From RSA11 sp965652565 (GTDB taxonomy: Bacteria; Actinomycetota; Thermoleophilia; Solirubrobacterales; 70-9): a stretch of 11,095 bases of DNA. The stretch is from NCBI GenBank assembly GCA_965652565.1, contig CBFGWL010000087.1:1-11095 (forward strand), in the 5' to 3' direction. The notes under the pieces are model-generated. The model was not told where the DNA came from. It made no database searches and saw only the letters and a program-made list of their open reading frames with translations. Shown one piece after another: positions 1-6,722 of this stretch; the stretch's first letter is position 1; each line of letters opens with the position of its first letter. Position numbers and translations under genes: made by a program.

Positions 1-1
1 G

Positions 2-1456
2 CTAGCCCTTGACCACGCCGAGCGGGCGCAGCCGCGCGACCGCCGCCGCGAGGCCGCTGCGCTCGACGACGGCCACCACCCGGTCGACGTCCTTGTAGGC
101 GAACGGCGCCTCCTCGGCGAGGCCGCGTGCGGACGAGCTGCGGATCACGATGCCCTCGGCCTCGAGCTCGCTGCGCAGCGCGCGCCCCGAGACCCGCTTG
201 CGCGCCCCGGTGCGGCTCATGCGCCGGCCCGCGCCGTGACAGGCCGACCCGAACGAGAGCTCGAGCGATCCGGGGCGGCCGACGAGGACGTAGCTCCCCG
301 TGCCCATGCTGCCCGGGATGAACACCGGCTGGCCGACGTCCGCGTACTCGGCCGGGATCTCCGGGTGGCCCGCCGGGAACGCGCGAGTCGCGCCCTTGCG
401 GTGGACGCAGACCTCGCGCCCGCCGTGGGTCTCGATCTTCGCCACGTTGTGGGCGACGTCGTAGACCTGTCGCGTCGCCTGCGCCACCTCGGCGCCCAGC
501 ACCTTGGCGACCGCCTCCCGCACCCGGTGGGCAATCGTGTGGCGATTGGCGAAGGCGAAATTGGCCGCGCAGGCCATCGCGCTCAGGTACGCGCGCCCCT
601 CCGGCGCCGAGAGCGGCGCGCAGGCGAGCTGGCGATCGGGCAGCTCGATGCCGTGGCGCGCGAGCGCGGCGTCCATCTCGCGCACGTAGTCCGTGCAGAC
701 CTGGTGGCCGAGCCCCCGCGATCCGGAATGAATCAGCACCGTGATCTGGCCGGCGCGAAGGCCGAACGCCTGCGCCGCATCCCCGTCGGCGATGCGCTCG
801 ACCGCTTGAAGCTCGACGAAGTGGTTGCCCGACCCCATCGTCCCGAGCTGCCCCGCACCGCGCCTGCGGGCACGCTCCGACACCCTCTCGGGCTCCGCTC
901 CCGGCAGGCAGCCGTTCGACTCGCACCGCTCGACGTCTTCCTCGGTGCCGATGCCGTAGCGCTCGAGCATCGCCCGCGCGCCCTCGGCCAGCACGCGGTC
1001 GAGGTCCAGGCCACGCAGCTCGAGGTGCCCTTCCCTGCCCGCCCCGGCGGGCACGAGACGGGAGATCTCGTGCACGAGCGCCTCGCGCCTCCCCCCGAGC
1101 TCCTCCTCGGTGAGCGGCAATGCCAGCAGGCGGACCCCGCAGTTGATGTCGTAGCCCACCCCGCCCGGCGAGATCACGCCGTCCGGCAACTCCGTCGCGG
1201 CAACGCCACCGACCGGAAAGCCATAGCCCTGGTGCACGTCGGGCATCGCGAGCGCAGCGTCAACGACGCCCGGGAGCGTCGCGACGTTCTGAAGCTGCTC
1301 GAGCGAGCGATCCCCCTTGATCGCGTCGAGCAGCTCACGGTCGGCGAAGACCCGGGCGGGGACCCGCATGTCTGAACGCGCGCTCGCCGGGATCTCCCAC
1401 AAGTCGGGCGTGACCTCGTGAAGCTCGCCGTCGGAGAGCTGTGGTGCTTGCGCCAT
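2..1456 (-). CDS. rtcB: RtcB-family RNA-splicing ligase (complete)
   Basis: RtcB joins RNA ends bearing a 2',3'-cyclic phosphate or 3'-phosphate to a 5'-OH, using GTP and Mn2+; it acts in the cytoplasm in tRNA or RNA repair. The 484-aa product has the usual full length and all family landmarks: the metal-binding stretch GVGYDINCGVR (D103, C106), GSGNHFVE (N211, H212), HSGSRGLGH (H243, H251), HNVAKIE (H336), and HGAGRRMSR with H407, the expected GMP-attachment histidine. The protein ends in VVKG, where the penultimate lysine (K483) matches the conserved C-terminal GTP-contacting lysine. The ATG at 1454-1456 has only a weak purine stretch upstream. The gene diverges from the acetyltransferase across 89 bp, and its stop codon is at the extreme left edge, so its downstream neighbour is unknown. 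No archease gene is visible here. Family assignment is very secure; the physiological substrate is unknown. Confidence 0.97.
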   Translation of the reverse strand: MAQAPQLSDGELHEVTPDLWEIPASARSDMRVPARVFADRELLDAIKGDRSLEQLQNVATLPGVVDAALAMPDVHQGYGFPVGGVAATELPDGVISPGGVGYDINCGVRLLALPLTEEELGGRREALVHEISRLVPAGAGREGHLELRGLDLDRVLAEGARAMLERYGIGTEEDVERCESNGCLPGAEPERVSERARRRGAGQLGTMGSGNHFVELQAVERIADGDAAQAFGLRAGQITVLIHSGSRGLGHQVCTDYVREMDAALARHGIELPDRQLACAPLSAPEGRAYLSAMACAANFAFANRHTIAHRVREAVAKVLGAEVAQATRQVYDVAHNVAKIETHGGREVCVHRKGATRAFPAGHPEIPAEYADVGQPVFIPGSMGTGSYVLVGRPGSLELSFGSACHGAGRRMSRTGARKRVSGRALRSELEAEGIVIRSSSARGLAEEAPFAYKDVDRVVAVVERSGLAAAVARLRPLGVVKG

Positions 1457-1545
1457 CGGACTATCCGTACCCGCCTAACACCATTCCACTAGGTCAGACC
1501 CCGACGAGGAAACATCCCACGCGGGGCTGCGCTAGACCACCGGTC

Positions 1546-2115
1546 ATGACGATCGAGATCCGACCGGCCACCGACTTCGAGGACGTGAAGACGATGGTCG
1601 GCCCAAAGCGCCCCGGCGCCAACGTCTGCTGGTGCCTCACCTACCGCATCCCCTCAAAGGAGAACCGCGCGCTCGTCGGCGAGGCCCGGGCGCAACGCGT
1701 CAAGGAGCTGATCGAGCGCGGCCCGATCGGCGTGCTCGCCTACAAGGACGACGAGGTCGTCGGTTGGGCCGCGGTCGCTCCCCGCGCCGAGACGAGCTTT
1801 GCGCGCAACCGCAGGATCCCCCACGTCGGCGACGCCCCGGTCTGGTCGGTGTGGTGCATCCGGGTTCGGCCCGGGCACCGCGGCGAGGGCATCTCCCACC
1901 ACCTGTTGCGCGGCGCGGTCGACTTCGCGCGCGAGCGGGGAGCGCCCGCGGTCGAGGGCTACCCCGTTGACAACCGCGGCGAGAAGGTCGACCTGACGAT
2001 GGCGTACGTCAGCACCCGCGCCGTCTTCGAGCGCGCCGGCTTCAAGAAGGTTGCGGACACCGACTCCGTGCTCAACGGCTTTCCGCGCGTGCTCATGCGG
2101 CGTGAGCTGACCTGA
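1546..2115 (+). CDS. GNAT family N-acetyltransferase
   Basis: A 189-aa cytoplasmic acyltransferase expected to move an acetyl group from acetyl-CoA to an unidentified amine. The acetyl-CoA-binding motif A is visible as strand WSVWCIRV followed by RPGHRGEGISHHLL (about residues 100-121), with R112-G-E-G115 as the pyrophosphate loop. Motif B-like sequence follows at about 154-170 (STRAVFERAGFKKV), where GNATs usually have the helix and the aromatic-Gly-Phe turn. The N-terminal CWCLTYR (C28, C30) resembles a subgroup of actinobacterial GNATs with a CWC motif; its role is not known to me. The frame stays open upstream to 1441, but that extension would overlap the rtcB start and has non-coding character, so the ATG at 1546 (MTIEIRPA) is preferred. 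No Shine-Dalgarno is visible before it; a leaderless transcript is possible. The gene ends tail-to-tail with the protease, 43 bp away. Confidence 0.9.
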   Translation: MTIEIRPATDFEDVKTMVGPKRPGANVCWCLTYRIPSKENRALVGEARAQRVKELIERGPIGVLAYKDDEVVGWAAVAPRAETSFARNRRIPHVGDAPVWSVWCIRVRPGHRGEGISHHLLRGAVDFARERGAPAVEGYPVDNRGEKVDLTMAYVSTRAVFERAGFKKVADTDSVLNGFPRVLMRRELT

Positions 2116-2158
2116 CACGGAGGCGGCGCAACACGCGCATCCACCGGTACGGAAAGCA

Positions 2159-2842
2159 TCAGGTGACCGCCTGGTGCAGGCCCTCGGCGACGAGGCAAAG
2201 CGCGAGAAAGAACCCGAGGCGGTCCAGCAAGCCCACCACGTAGGTGAGCGCGGCCGCGGTCAATACTCGCCGCACCCCGCGCGCTTCATCCGCATCCGTC
2301 AGCCGAGTGCTGCGCAACAGACGCAAAGCCCGGAAGCTCGCGCCGAGCTCGACCGGCAGGGTCGCCAGCGCGAACAGCGCGAGACCCGCCGCGTACGCGA
2401 GGCCCATCGCGAGCAGAATCGGGCTCCCGAACCAAAAGCCGCCGACCAGGATGAAGCCCGAGATCGGAGCGAGCTCGGCGAGCGGCTCACCGATCGCCTG
2501 GCGCCAGCGGTACGCGCGGTCGCCCTCAGCATGCTGGAGCGCGTGCGAGGTCTCGTGCGCCGCGATGCCGAGCGCGGCCACGCTGCGCTCCGGACCGACG
2601 ACCGGCGATAGACGCAGCGTGCGCGAGCGCCCGTCGTAGTGGTCGGTGAGCACTCCGGGCCAGACCTCGACCCGCACCGAGTGGAGGCCGTGGGCATCCA
2701 GCAAGGCCCGTGCAGCCTGCACGCCCGTGACCCCGAGCCGATTGGGCACGGCCCGATACCGGCGAAAGACGTGCCGCAGCCAGCCCTGGACGAGCAGCCC
2801 GAGCAGCAACGGCGTGAGCAGTAGGAACCAGAACAACGACAT
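2159..2842 (-). CDS. YugP-type membrane zinc metallopeptidase (Zn_peptidase_2)
   Basis: A 227-aa integral membrane protein of the YugP / neutral zinc metallopeptidase family, presumed to cleave peptides at the membrane; no substrate is established. The N-terminus is a membrane anchor (about residues 2-20). The zinc site is HETSHALQH (H96, E97, H100, an HExxH motif), and LPVELGAS places E165 where the family has its third zinc ligand (usually LPVEFxAS). The family-typical DHYDGRSRTLRLS precedes the active site (about 67-79). Two hydrophobic segments lie at about 124-160 and one at 195-222. The ATG at 2842 is supported by a purine-rich site (GGAGAGGG) eight bases upstream on the minus strand. 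The gene lies 52 bp downstream of the polytopic membrane protein on the same strand and could share its transcript. The length is normal and the motifs are intact, so it should be active. Confidence 0.9.
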   Translation of the reverse strand: MSLFWFLLLTPLLLGLLVQGWLRHVFRRYRAVPNRLGVTGVQAARALLDAHGLHSVRVEVWPGVLTDHYDGRSRTLRLSPVVGPERSVAALGIAAHETSHALQHAEGDRAYRWRQAIGEPLAELAPISGFILVGGFWFGSPILLAMGLAYAAGLALFALATLPVELGASFRALRLLRSTRLTDADEARGVRRVLTAAALTYVVGLLDRLGFFLALCLVAEGLHQAVT

Positions 2843-2894
2843 CGCGGGGTCCCTCTCCAGAGGCGCCGCACCCTAGCGTCTTTGGGCTCGGGCG

Positions 2895-4193
2895 CTACAG
2901 GCTCGGGCGCGCCCGCAGCACAACCTGAACCGCAAGCCCCAGCACGCGCGTGAGAAGGACCGCGTACGCGCCGGCCATCGCTACCGCCCCGGGCGCCGCG
3001 AAGGCGTCGAGGCCACTGGCGCGACCGACGGCCAGCACGGCGGCGCCCCCCGCGGCGGCCGCCGCGAGCGGGATGTCGCGCCGCGGGCGCGGCGCCGGCA
3101 GCGAACGCGAGAAGTCGCGCACGCGCAGCACCACCGCGAGCAGGTGCAGAAGCGAGCCGAGCACCGTGAGCCCCACCCAGCCGGCGACCAGAAGCACCGC
3201 GACCGCGGCACGCACCTCACCGCTAAGCGCCGCGCCCGGCCCGTCGGCGAGCGCGCTACCCGCCGCCAGCGCGACCCCTGCGACGAGCAGCAGCTGAGCG
3301 ACCCCCAGAAGGCGCGCCGGCAGGGACAACGGGCGCGGTGCTGCCCGAACGCAACCGGCGATGTTCACCGCGAGCGTCAGCGCCGCTACCGCGAGCGCCA
3401 GCCACCCGGCGACCGCGGCCGCGTCCAAGCTCCACGCGTACCCGATCGCCAGGGCGGCGATGCCGCCGAGCCAAAACGCCGCGGTCCAGCGCTCGAGCTG
3501 CGGCCTCGGCAGCGGAACCCTGGTGAGCGACGGGTAGAAGGTGTGCAGGGTGCCCACGATCGCGCCGCCGAACCAGCCGCCGAGGTTCAGCGCCATGTGA
3601 GCGGCGAGCAGGTCCCCGTGCCGCCAGCTCACGCCGAGCGCGATGACGGCGCCGCCGACGACCCCTAACGCCAGGAACACCGCGCCCGATCCGTACCAGA
3701 CGGTGGCGTGGGGCGCCCCGCGCAGGGCGGCACGATGCATTGCGGTGAGGCCCGCCCCGTAAACGGCGAGCCCGCCGACCAGGAACGCGACCGCGACCCC
3801 GACGACCGCATCGGCGGCAGACGGCACGCCCACGGCGAGCAGCACGACCCCCGCGTTCCAGCTCGCGAGCTGTGCGCGGATGAACCCCCGCGGCGGCGGA
3901 TCGGTTGCCAGGAACGCCCCGAGGAAGAACTGGCTCGCCCCGAGAACCAGCTGCGAGATCCCGCCGACGAACACGAGGTGCAGAGCAAGCCAGCGGCCCC
4001 ACGACCACGAGTGCGCAGCGTCGACGACGGCCGCGGCGACCCCGGCGACGATGAACGCGATCCCAGCCACGAAGAACGCGCCGACCACGTCGGTCGGCCG
4101 CAACTCGCCGGGTTGCCGGGGCCGGGCACGGCAACGCCGGCCGGCGGCAGGCCCGGGACGATCGCCTACGCCGCTCGACACCGCGCTTTCCAT
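2895..4193 (-). CDS. Polytopic membrane protein, NnrS/haem-copper-oxidase-like
   Basis: A 432-aa protein (from the ATG at 4193) with about 11-12 hydrophobic segments between residues 35 and 427. Histidines lie within or at the edge of predicted membrane segments: H72 (LHLVFVGGISQ), H199 (HMALNLGGW), H217 (TLHTFYPSL) and H350 (SLLHLL). This pattern, with HxxxNxGGW and GTLHTFYP, resembles NnrS and haem-copper oxidase subunit I-like proteins whose histidines bind haem or copper. That is inference from appearance, not a confirmed family match. The frame is open further upstream to an ATG at 4334, but that would place an AT-rich palindrome (4201-4226) inside the gene and add 47 low-complexity residues, so 4193 is chosen. 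No Shine-Dalgarno precedes 4193; another in-frame ATG is at 4211. The gene probably leads an operon with the downstream metallopeptidase. Confidence is high for a gene and moderate for the functional class. Confidence 0.85.
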   Translation of the reverse strand: MESAVSSGVGDRPGPAAGRRCRARPRQPGELRPTDVVGAFFVAGIAFIVAGVAAAVVDAAHSWSWGRWLALHLVFVGGISQLVLGASQFFLGAFLATDPPPRGFIRAQLASWNAGVVLLAVGVPSAADAVVGVAVAFLVGGLAVYGAGLTAMHRAALRGAPHATVWYGSGAVFLALGVVGGAVIALGVSWRHGDLLAAHMALNLGGWFGGAIVGTLHTFYPSLTRVPLPRPQLERWTAAFWLGGIAALAIGYAWSLDAAAVAGWLALAVAALTLAVNIAGCVRAAPRPLSLPARLLGVAQLLLVAGVALAAGSALADGPGAALSGEVRAAVAVLLVAGWVGLTVLGSLLHLLAVVLRVRDFSRSLPAPRPRRDIPLAAAAAGGAAVLAVGRASGLDAFAAPGAVAMAGAYAVLLTRVLGLAVQVVLRARPSL

Positions 4194-4228
4194 GCGAGGA
4201 GTTTTGCACATAAACGTGTGTAAAACAT
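4166..4228 (-). other. Possible 20-codon upstream ORF with strong RBS
   Basis: On the minus strand an ATG at 4228 is preceded by AAGGGGGAAGGGGAAC, the best ribosome-binding sequence in this intergenic region. It opens a 20-codon frame that ends at TAG (4166-4168). This frame overlaps the first codons of the polytopic membrane protein in another frame. The main gene's ATG at 4193 has no Shine-Dalgarno of its own, so the small ORF could bring ribosomes to it by coupling or act as a leader peptide. Chance is an equally fair explanation; no homology is recognisable. Confidence 0.2.
4201..4226. promoter_or_regulatory. 26-bp interrupted palindrome, likely operator
   Basis: The plus strand reads GTTTT-g-CACA-(6 nt)-TGTG-t-AAAAC: nine paired positions per arm with one mismatch, around a 6-nt centre. 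It is strikingly AT-rich for this genome and lies 8-33 bp upstream of the ATG chosen for the polytopic membrane protein. A short perfect palindrome, AACATGTT, overlaps its right end (4224-4231). Position and symmetry fit the binding site of a dimeric repressor or activator controlling the minus-strand gene and possibly the divergent propeller gene. I cannot assign a regulator family. Confidence 0.6.
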
Positions 4229-4351
4229 GTTCCCCTTCCCCCTTGACGCAGCGGCCCGCTTGCGAGAGGTTGCGCAGCGCGCGTGACGGGGGCTCGCCGG
4301 ATGTTGGGGGGCGTTCCGCGCGACTCAACATCACGGCGAAAAGGGGTTTCG

Positions 4352-5836
4352 ATGGGACGTAAGTACTTCGCGCTGAGCGCCGGCGGCCTGGCGATCGCTG
4401 CCGCCCTGGCGCTGGCGGCGCCCGCCAACGCAGCGTCGGGTGAGCTGAAGCGGGCCAGCGTGGTTCGCGACGGCGAGGCCACTCCGATGCGCGGGGCCGA
4501 TGGGGTCGCGGTGTCCCCCGACGGCCGCCACGTCTACGTCGCCGCTCACTTCTCCGACTCGGTCGTCGCGTTCAAGCGCAATCCCGCCACCGGCAAGCTC
4601 AAGCGGATCGACGTCGAGCGCAACGGGGACGGAGGTGTCACGCTGCTCGACGGCCCGCGCGGCCTGGCGATCTCGCCGGACGGCCGCTACGTCTACGTCG
4701 CGGTCTACGTCGACAGCGCCCTCGTCGCGTTCCGCCGTAACGCGAAGACGGGGAAGCTCAGCCTGGATGCGGAGAAGCAGAGCGGCGCGGACGGCATCAC
4801 ACTGATGGGCAGCCCGCTGCAGGTCGCCGTCTCGCCCGACAACCGTCACGTCTACGTGACGAGCGGCCTCGACGACGCGGTGGCGTGGTTCGAGCGCAAT
4901 GGCACGGAACTCACTGGGGCCGGCGAGATCGCCTCGAGCCCGCGGCACGACAACGCGACCGGCGTTGCGGTCTCACCCGACGGAGACGTCGTCGCCGTGA
5001 GTGGCGCCGACAGCGACACGGTCGCCCTCTATGGGCGGGGCCCAGACGGCGATCTCGTCGCGGGACCGAACTCGGTGGTGACGGACGGGGTCCTCGCCGA
5101 CGGGCTCAGGTCGCCGGTCGCCGTCGCGTTCTCGCCCGACGGCAGGCTGATCTACGCGCTCGGCCACGATGACGACGCGCTCGCCGTCCTCGAGCGCTCC
5201 GAGGATGATGAGCTCGACTACGTCACCCACCACTCCGACGGGTCGGGGTCCCCGATGATCGACGGCCTGGTGCGCCCCTACTCGCTGGCCGTGGTCGGGC
5301 GGAACGTCTACACGACCGCGTGGATGCACAACGCCTACGAAGGCTCCCTGGCGATGTTCTCCCGCGACCTTGAAACCGGCGCCGCCACCTTCCTCGGCAG
5401 CTTCCGCGACGATCTGCTCGGCGTGCACAGCATCGGCGGCGCGCGCCATCTCGCCGCGTCACCCGACGGAGCCCACATCTACGTGGCCGCCGGCGTCACG
5501 TCCGGCGACGACGACAACGCGGTCACGACGTTCCGGCGCGATCAGCCGCTCAAGCTCAAGGCGACCGGCGCGAAGAAGCAGAAGGCCAAGCGCCTGGCCG
5601 TCAAGGTGCGCTGCTCCACCCCCTGCAAGGTCACGGCGCGGGCGAAGGGCAGCGGCCTGAAGTCGAAGCTGCGCCGCGTTCAGCTCGCCGCCAAGCGGCC
5701 GAAGCGGCTACCGCTGAAGTTGCCCAAGGGGAAGATCGCGAACCTCGGCAAGGCAAAGGTCAAGGTGAAGGTCACGGCACGTGATCGCTTCGGCGAGCGC
5801 AAGAAGGCAACGAGGACGATCACGGTCTCCGGGTAG
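4352..5836 (+). CDS. Secreted seven-bladed beta-propeller (lactonase/YVTN type)
   Basis: A 494-aa exported protein. Residues 1-27 form a Sec signal peptide (hydrophobic core followed by PANA, cleavage after A27). Seven propeller blades follow (about 50-396), most marked by an SPDG/SPDN motif followed by a V-Y-V strand: residues 55, 108, 161, 208, 261 and 370, with a degenerate blade near 312. The closest family by eye is the lactonase/6-phosphogluconolactonase-like and YVTN propellers; no catalytic residues are evident, so enzyme activity is not claimed. The C-terminal region (about 399-494) is lysine- and arginine-rich, contains C421 and C425 in a CSTPC motif, and looks like a small beta domain; I associate this style with secreted proteins of Thermoleophilia. 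The ATG at 4352 is chosen over an upstream in-frame ATG (4283) because AAGGGG lies six bases before it and the signal peptide starts there. It probably works outside the cell or at the cell surface. Confidence 0.92.
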   Translation: MGRKYFALSAGGLAIAAALALAAPANAASGELKRASVVRDGEATPMRGADGVAVSPDGRHVYVAAHFSDSVVAFKRNPATGKLKRIDVERNGDGGVTLLDGPRGLAISPDGRYVYVAVYVDSALVAFRRNAKTGKLSLDAEKQSGADGITLMGSPLQVAVSPDNRHVYVTSGLDDAVAWFERNGTELTGAGEIASSPRHDNATGVAVSPDGDVVAVSGADSDTVALYGRGPDGDLVAGPNSVVTDGVLADGLRSPVAVAFSPDGRLIYALGHDDDALAVLERSEDDELDYVTHHSDGSGSPMIDGLVRPYSLAVVGRNVYTTAWMHNAYEGSLAMFSRDLETGAATFLGSFRDDLLGVHSIGGARHLAASPDGAHIYVAAGVTSGDDDNAVTTFRRDQPLKLKATGAKKQKAKRLAVKVRCSTPCKVTARAKGSGLKSKLRRVQLAAKRPKRLPLKLPKGKIANLGKAKVKVKVTARDRFGERKKATRTITVSG

Positions 5837-5837
5837 C

Positions 5838-5859
5838 GTGCCCGCCGTTATGCGGGCGC
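5838..5859. terminator. GC hairpin between convergent genes, possible bidirectional terminator
   Basis: An 8-bp stem (GTGCCCGC with GCGGGCGC, one G-U pair) closes a 6-nt loop, CGTTAT, just after the propeller stop codon. The stop codon of the convergent DUF4386 gene overlaps the loop. There is no T-tract on either side, so intrinsic termination is uncertain, but position and symmetry fit a shared end for both transcripts, which are only 11 bp apart. Confidence 0.35.
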
Positions 5860-6555
5860 ACCGCTGAGCACCGGGGAGGGCCGAAAGCCCTTGGCGATCA
5901 GATAGATCGCAAACGAGGCCTCGAAAGCGATCTCGGGCAGCGAGAACAGAAGGTGTACGCCGTCCTGCTCGTAGGCGCCGAGCAGGACGGCGCCCGCCGA
6001 GATGAAGATGAGCGGGCCGCCCACCATGCCCAGCAGCGCCAGTCGCGGCGGCATGAGCCCGGTTCGGTACATCAGCCAGCCGAGCAGCAGCCCGTTCGCG
6101 CCGACGCAGAACCCAGGGCCGAACAGGAACGTCCAGTCGTGGACGGCGACCAGGCTCTGGCCGGCGATGCTGAGCGCAGGCGCGTCGCCGCCGATCGAGG
6201 CGGCTAGATCCTCACGCAGCGTGATCACCGAGAGCAGCGCGATCGCCCCCACCCCGATCACGGTCGCCTCGACGATGCGTGAGGCGAGGTAGCCGAGGGC
6301 GAGCGCCTCGCTGTGGCGGCGGACGATCGGGAAGATCACGACGGCGGTCCCGACGTTGGCGGCCATGAGGAGCACCTCGAAGAGCGCGCCGAGTTTGATG
6401 CGGCCGTCGTCCCCGGCACCGAGGACGTAGTCGGCCTCGTCGAGCACCGGGCCGTAGAGCGCCAGGGCGGCGATCGCGGTGACGAAGGTGGCCGCCATCA
6501 GCGAGCCAGCAAGCCGCGCCGTGCGCCTTTCGTGAGCTGAGGGCTGCGCGGCCAT
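5848..6555 (-). CDS. DUF4386 family membrane protein
   Basis: A 235-aa protein with about six transmembrane segments (roughly 14-36, 56-78, 86-113, 139-163, 172-195, 203-222). Its marks match the DUF4386 family: an RRTARLAG start, RRHSEALALGYLASR (79-93) after the second segment, HDWTFLFGPG (139-148) at the start of the fourth, GGPL near 179-182, and the terminal KGFRPSP. The function of the family is unknown. The frame extends upstream to a GTG at 6621, but family members usually begin near the RxTARxAG motif, so the ATG at 6555 is preferred; neither start has a clear ribosome-binding site. The gene converges with the propeller gene (11 bp between stops) and diverges from the giant secreted protein. 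Confidence 0.88.
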   Translation of the reverse strand: MAAQPSAHERRTARLAGSLMAATFVTAIAALALYGPVLDEADYVLGAGDDGRIKLGALFEVLLMAANVGTAVVIFPIVRRHSEALALGYLASRIVEATVIGVGAIALLSVITLREDLAASIGGDAPALSIAGQSLVAVHDWTFLFGPGFCVGANGLLLGWLMYRTGLMPPRLALLGMVGGPLIFISAGAVLLGAYEQDGVHLLFSLPEIAFEASFAIYLIAKGFRPSPVLSGAPA

Positions 6556-6709
6556 TCCGGCTAACCACGCGGCCCGTCGGCTCGGACTTTCGCGCGCCGC
6601 CAGAACAGGTATGGTGCGCACGTCGGCATAAGTCTCGTGTGCACTGCCGCGAGCCCCCCCGAATGCCGTCGCCCTCCCGGGGTTGGCACGGGGTGCCCGC
6701 GGCCGGTCT

Positions 6710-6720
6710 AGGAGGAGGAG
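6710..6720 (+). promoter_or_regulatory. Strong Shine-Dalgarno fixing a GTG start
   Basis: AGGAGGAGGAG ends two bases before the GTG at 6723-6725, giving overlapping AGGAGG matches with spacings of 4 and 7 nt. It is the strongest ribosome-binding site in the window. It decides the start of the giant secreted protein, which lacks an ATG before its signal peptide. High translation initiation is an inference. Confidence 0.75.
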
Positions 6721-6722
6721 AG

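Noticed and set aside
236..1375. Plus-strand open frame of 379 codons opposite rtcB
   Set aside because: RtcB is certain on the other strand; this frame is arginine-rich with no conserved motifs.
1533..1538. TAGACC as a -10 element giving a leaderless acetyltransferase mRNA
   Set aside because: The spacing to the ATG would suit leaderless transcription, but the hexamer lacks the final T and there is no -35 partner.
1441..1545. Upstream extension of the acetyltransferase frame
   Set aside because: It would overlap the rtcB start and encodes proline-rich sequence unlike a GNAT N-terminus; MTIEIRPA at 1546 is a typical GNAT beginning.
4243..4248. TTGACG as a -35 element for the propeller gene
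   Set aside because: No acceptable -10 hexamer lies 16-18 bp downstream (GAGGTT is the best), so a promoter cannot be supported from sequence alone.
3256..4482. Minus-strand frame of 408 codons overlapping the polytopic membrane protein
   Set aside because: Its translation is Arg/Gly/Ala-rich and lacks the regular hydrophobic segments seen in the chosen frame.
6622..6709. Divergent gap between DUF4386 and the giant gene searched for promoters, RNA elements or small genes
   Set aside because: Only the ribosome-binding site next to the giant gene stood out; no convincing promoter, dyad or small ORF was seen.
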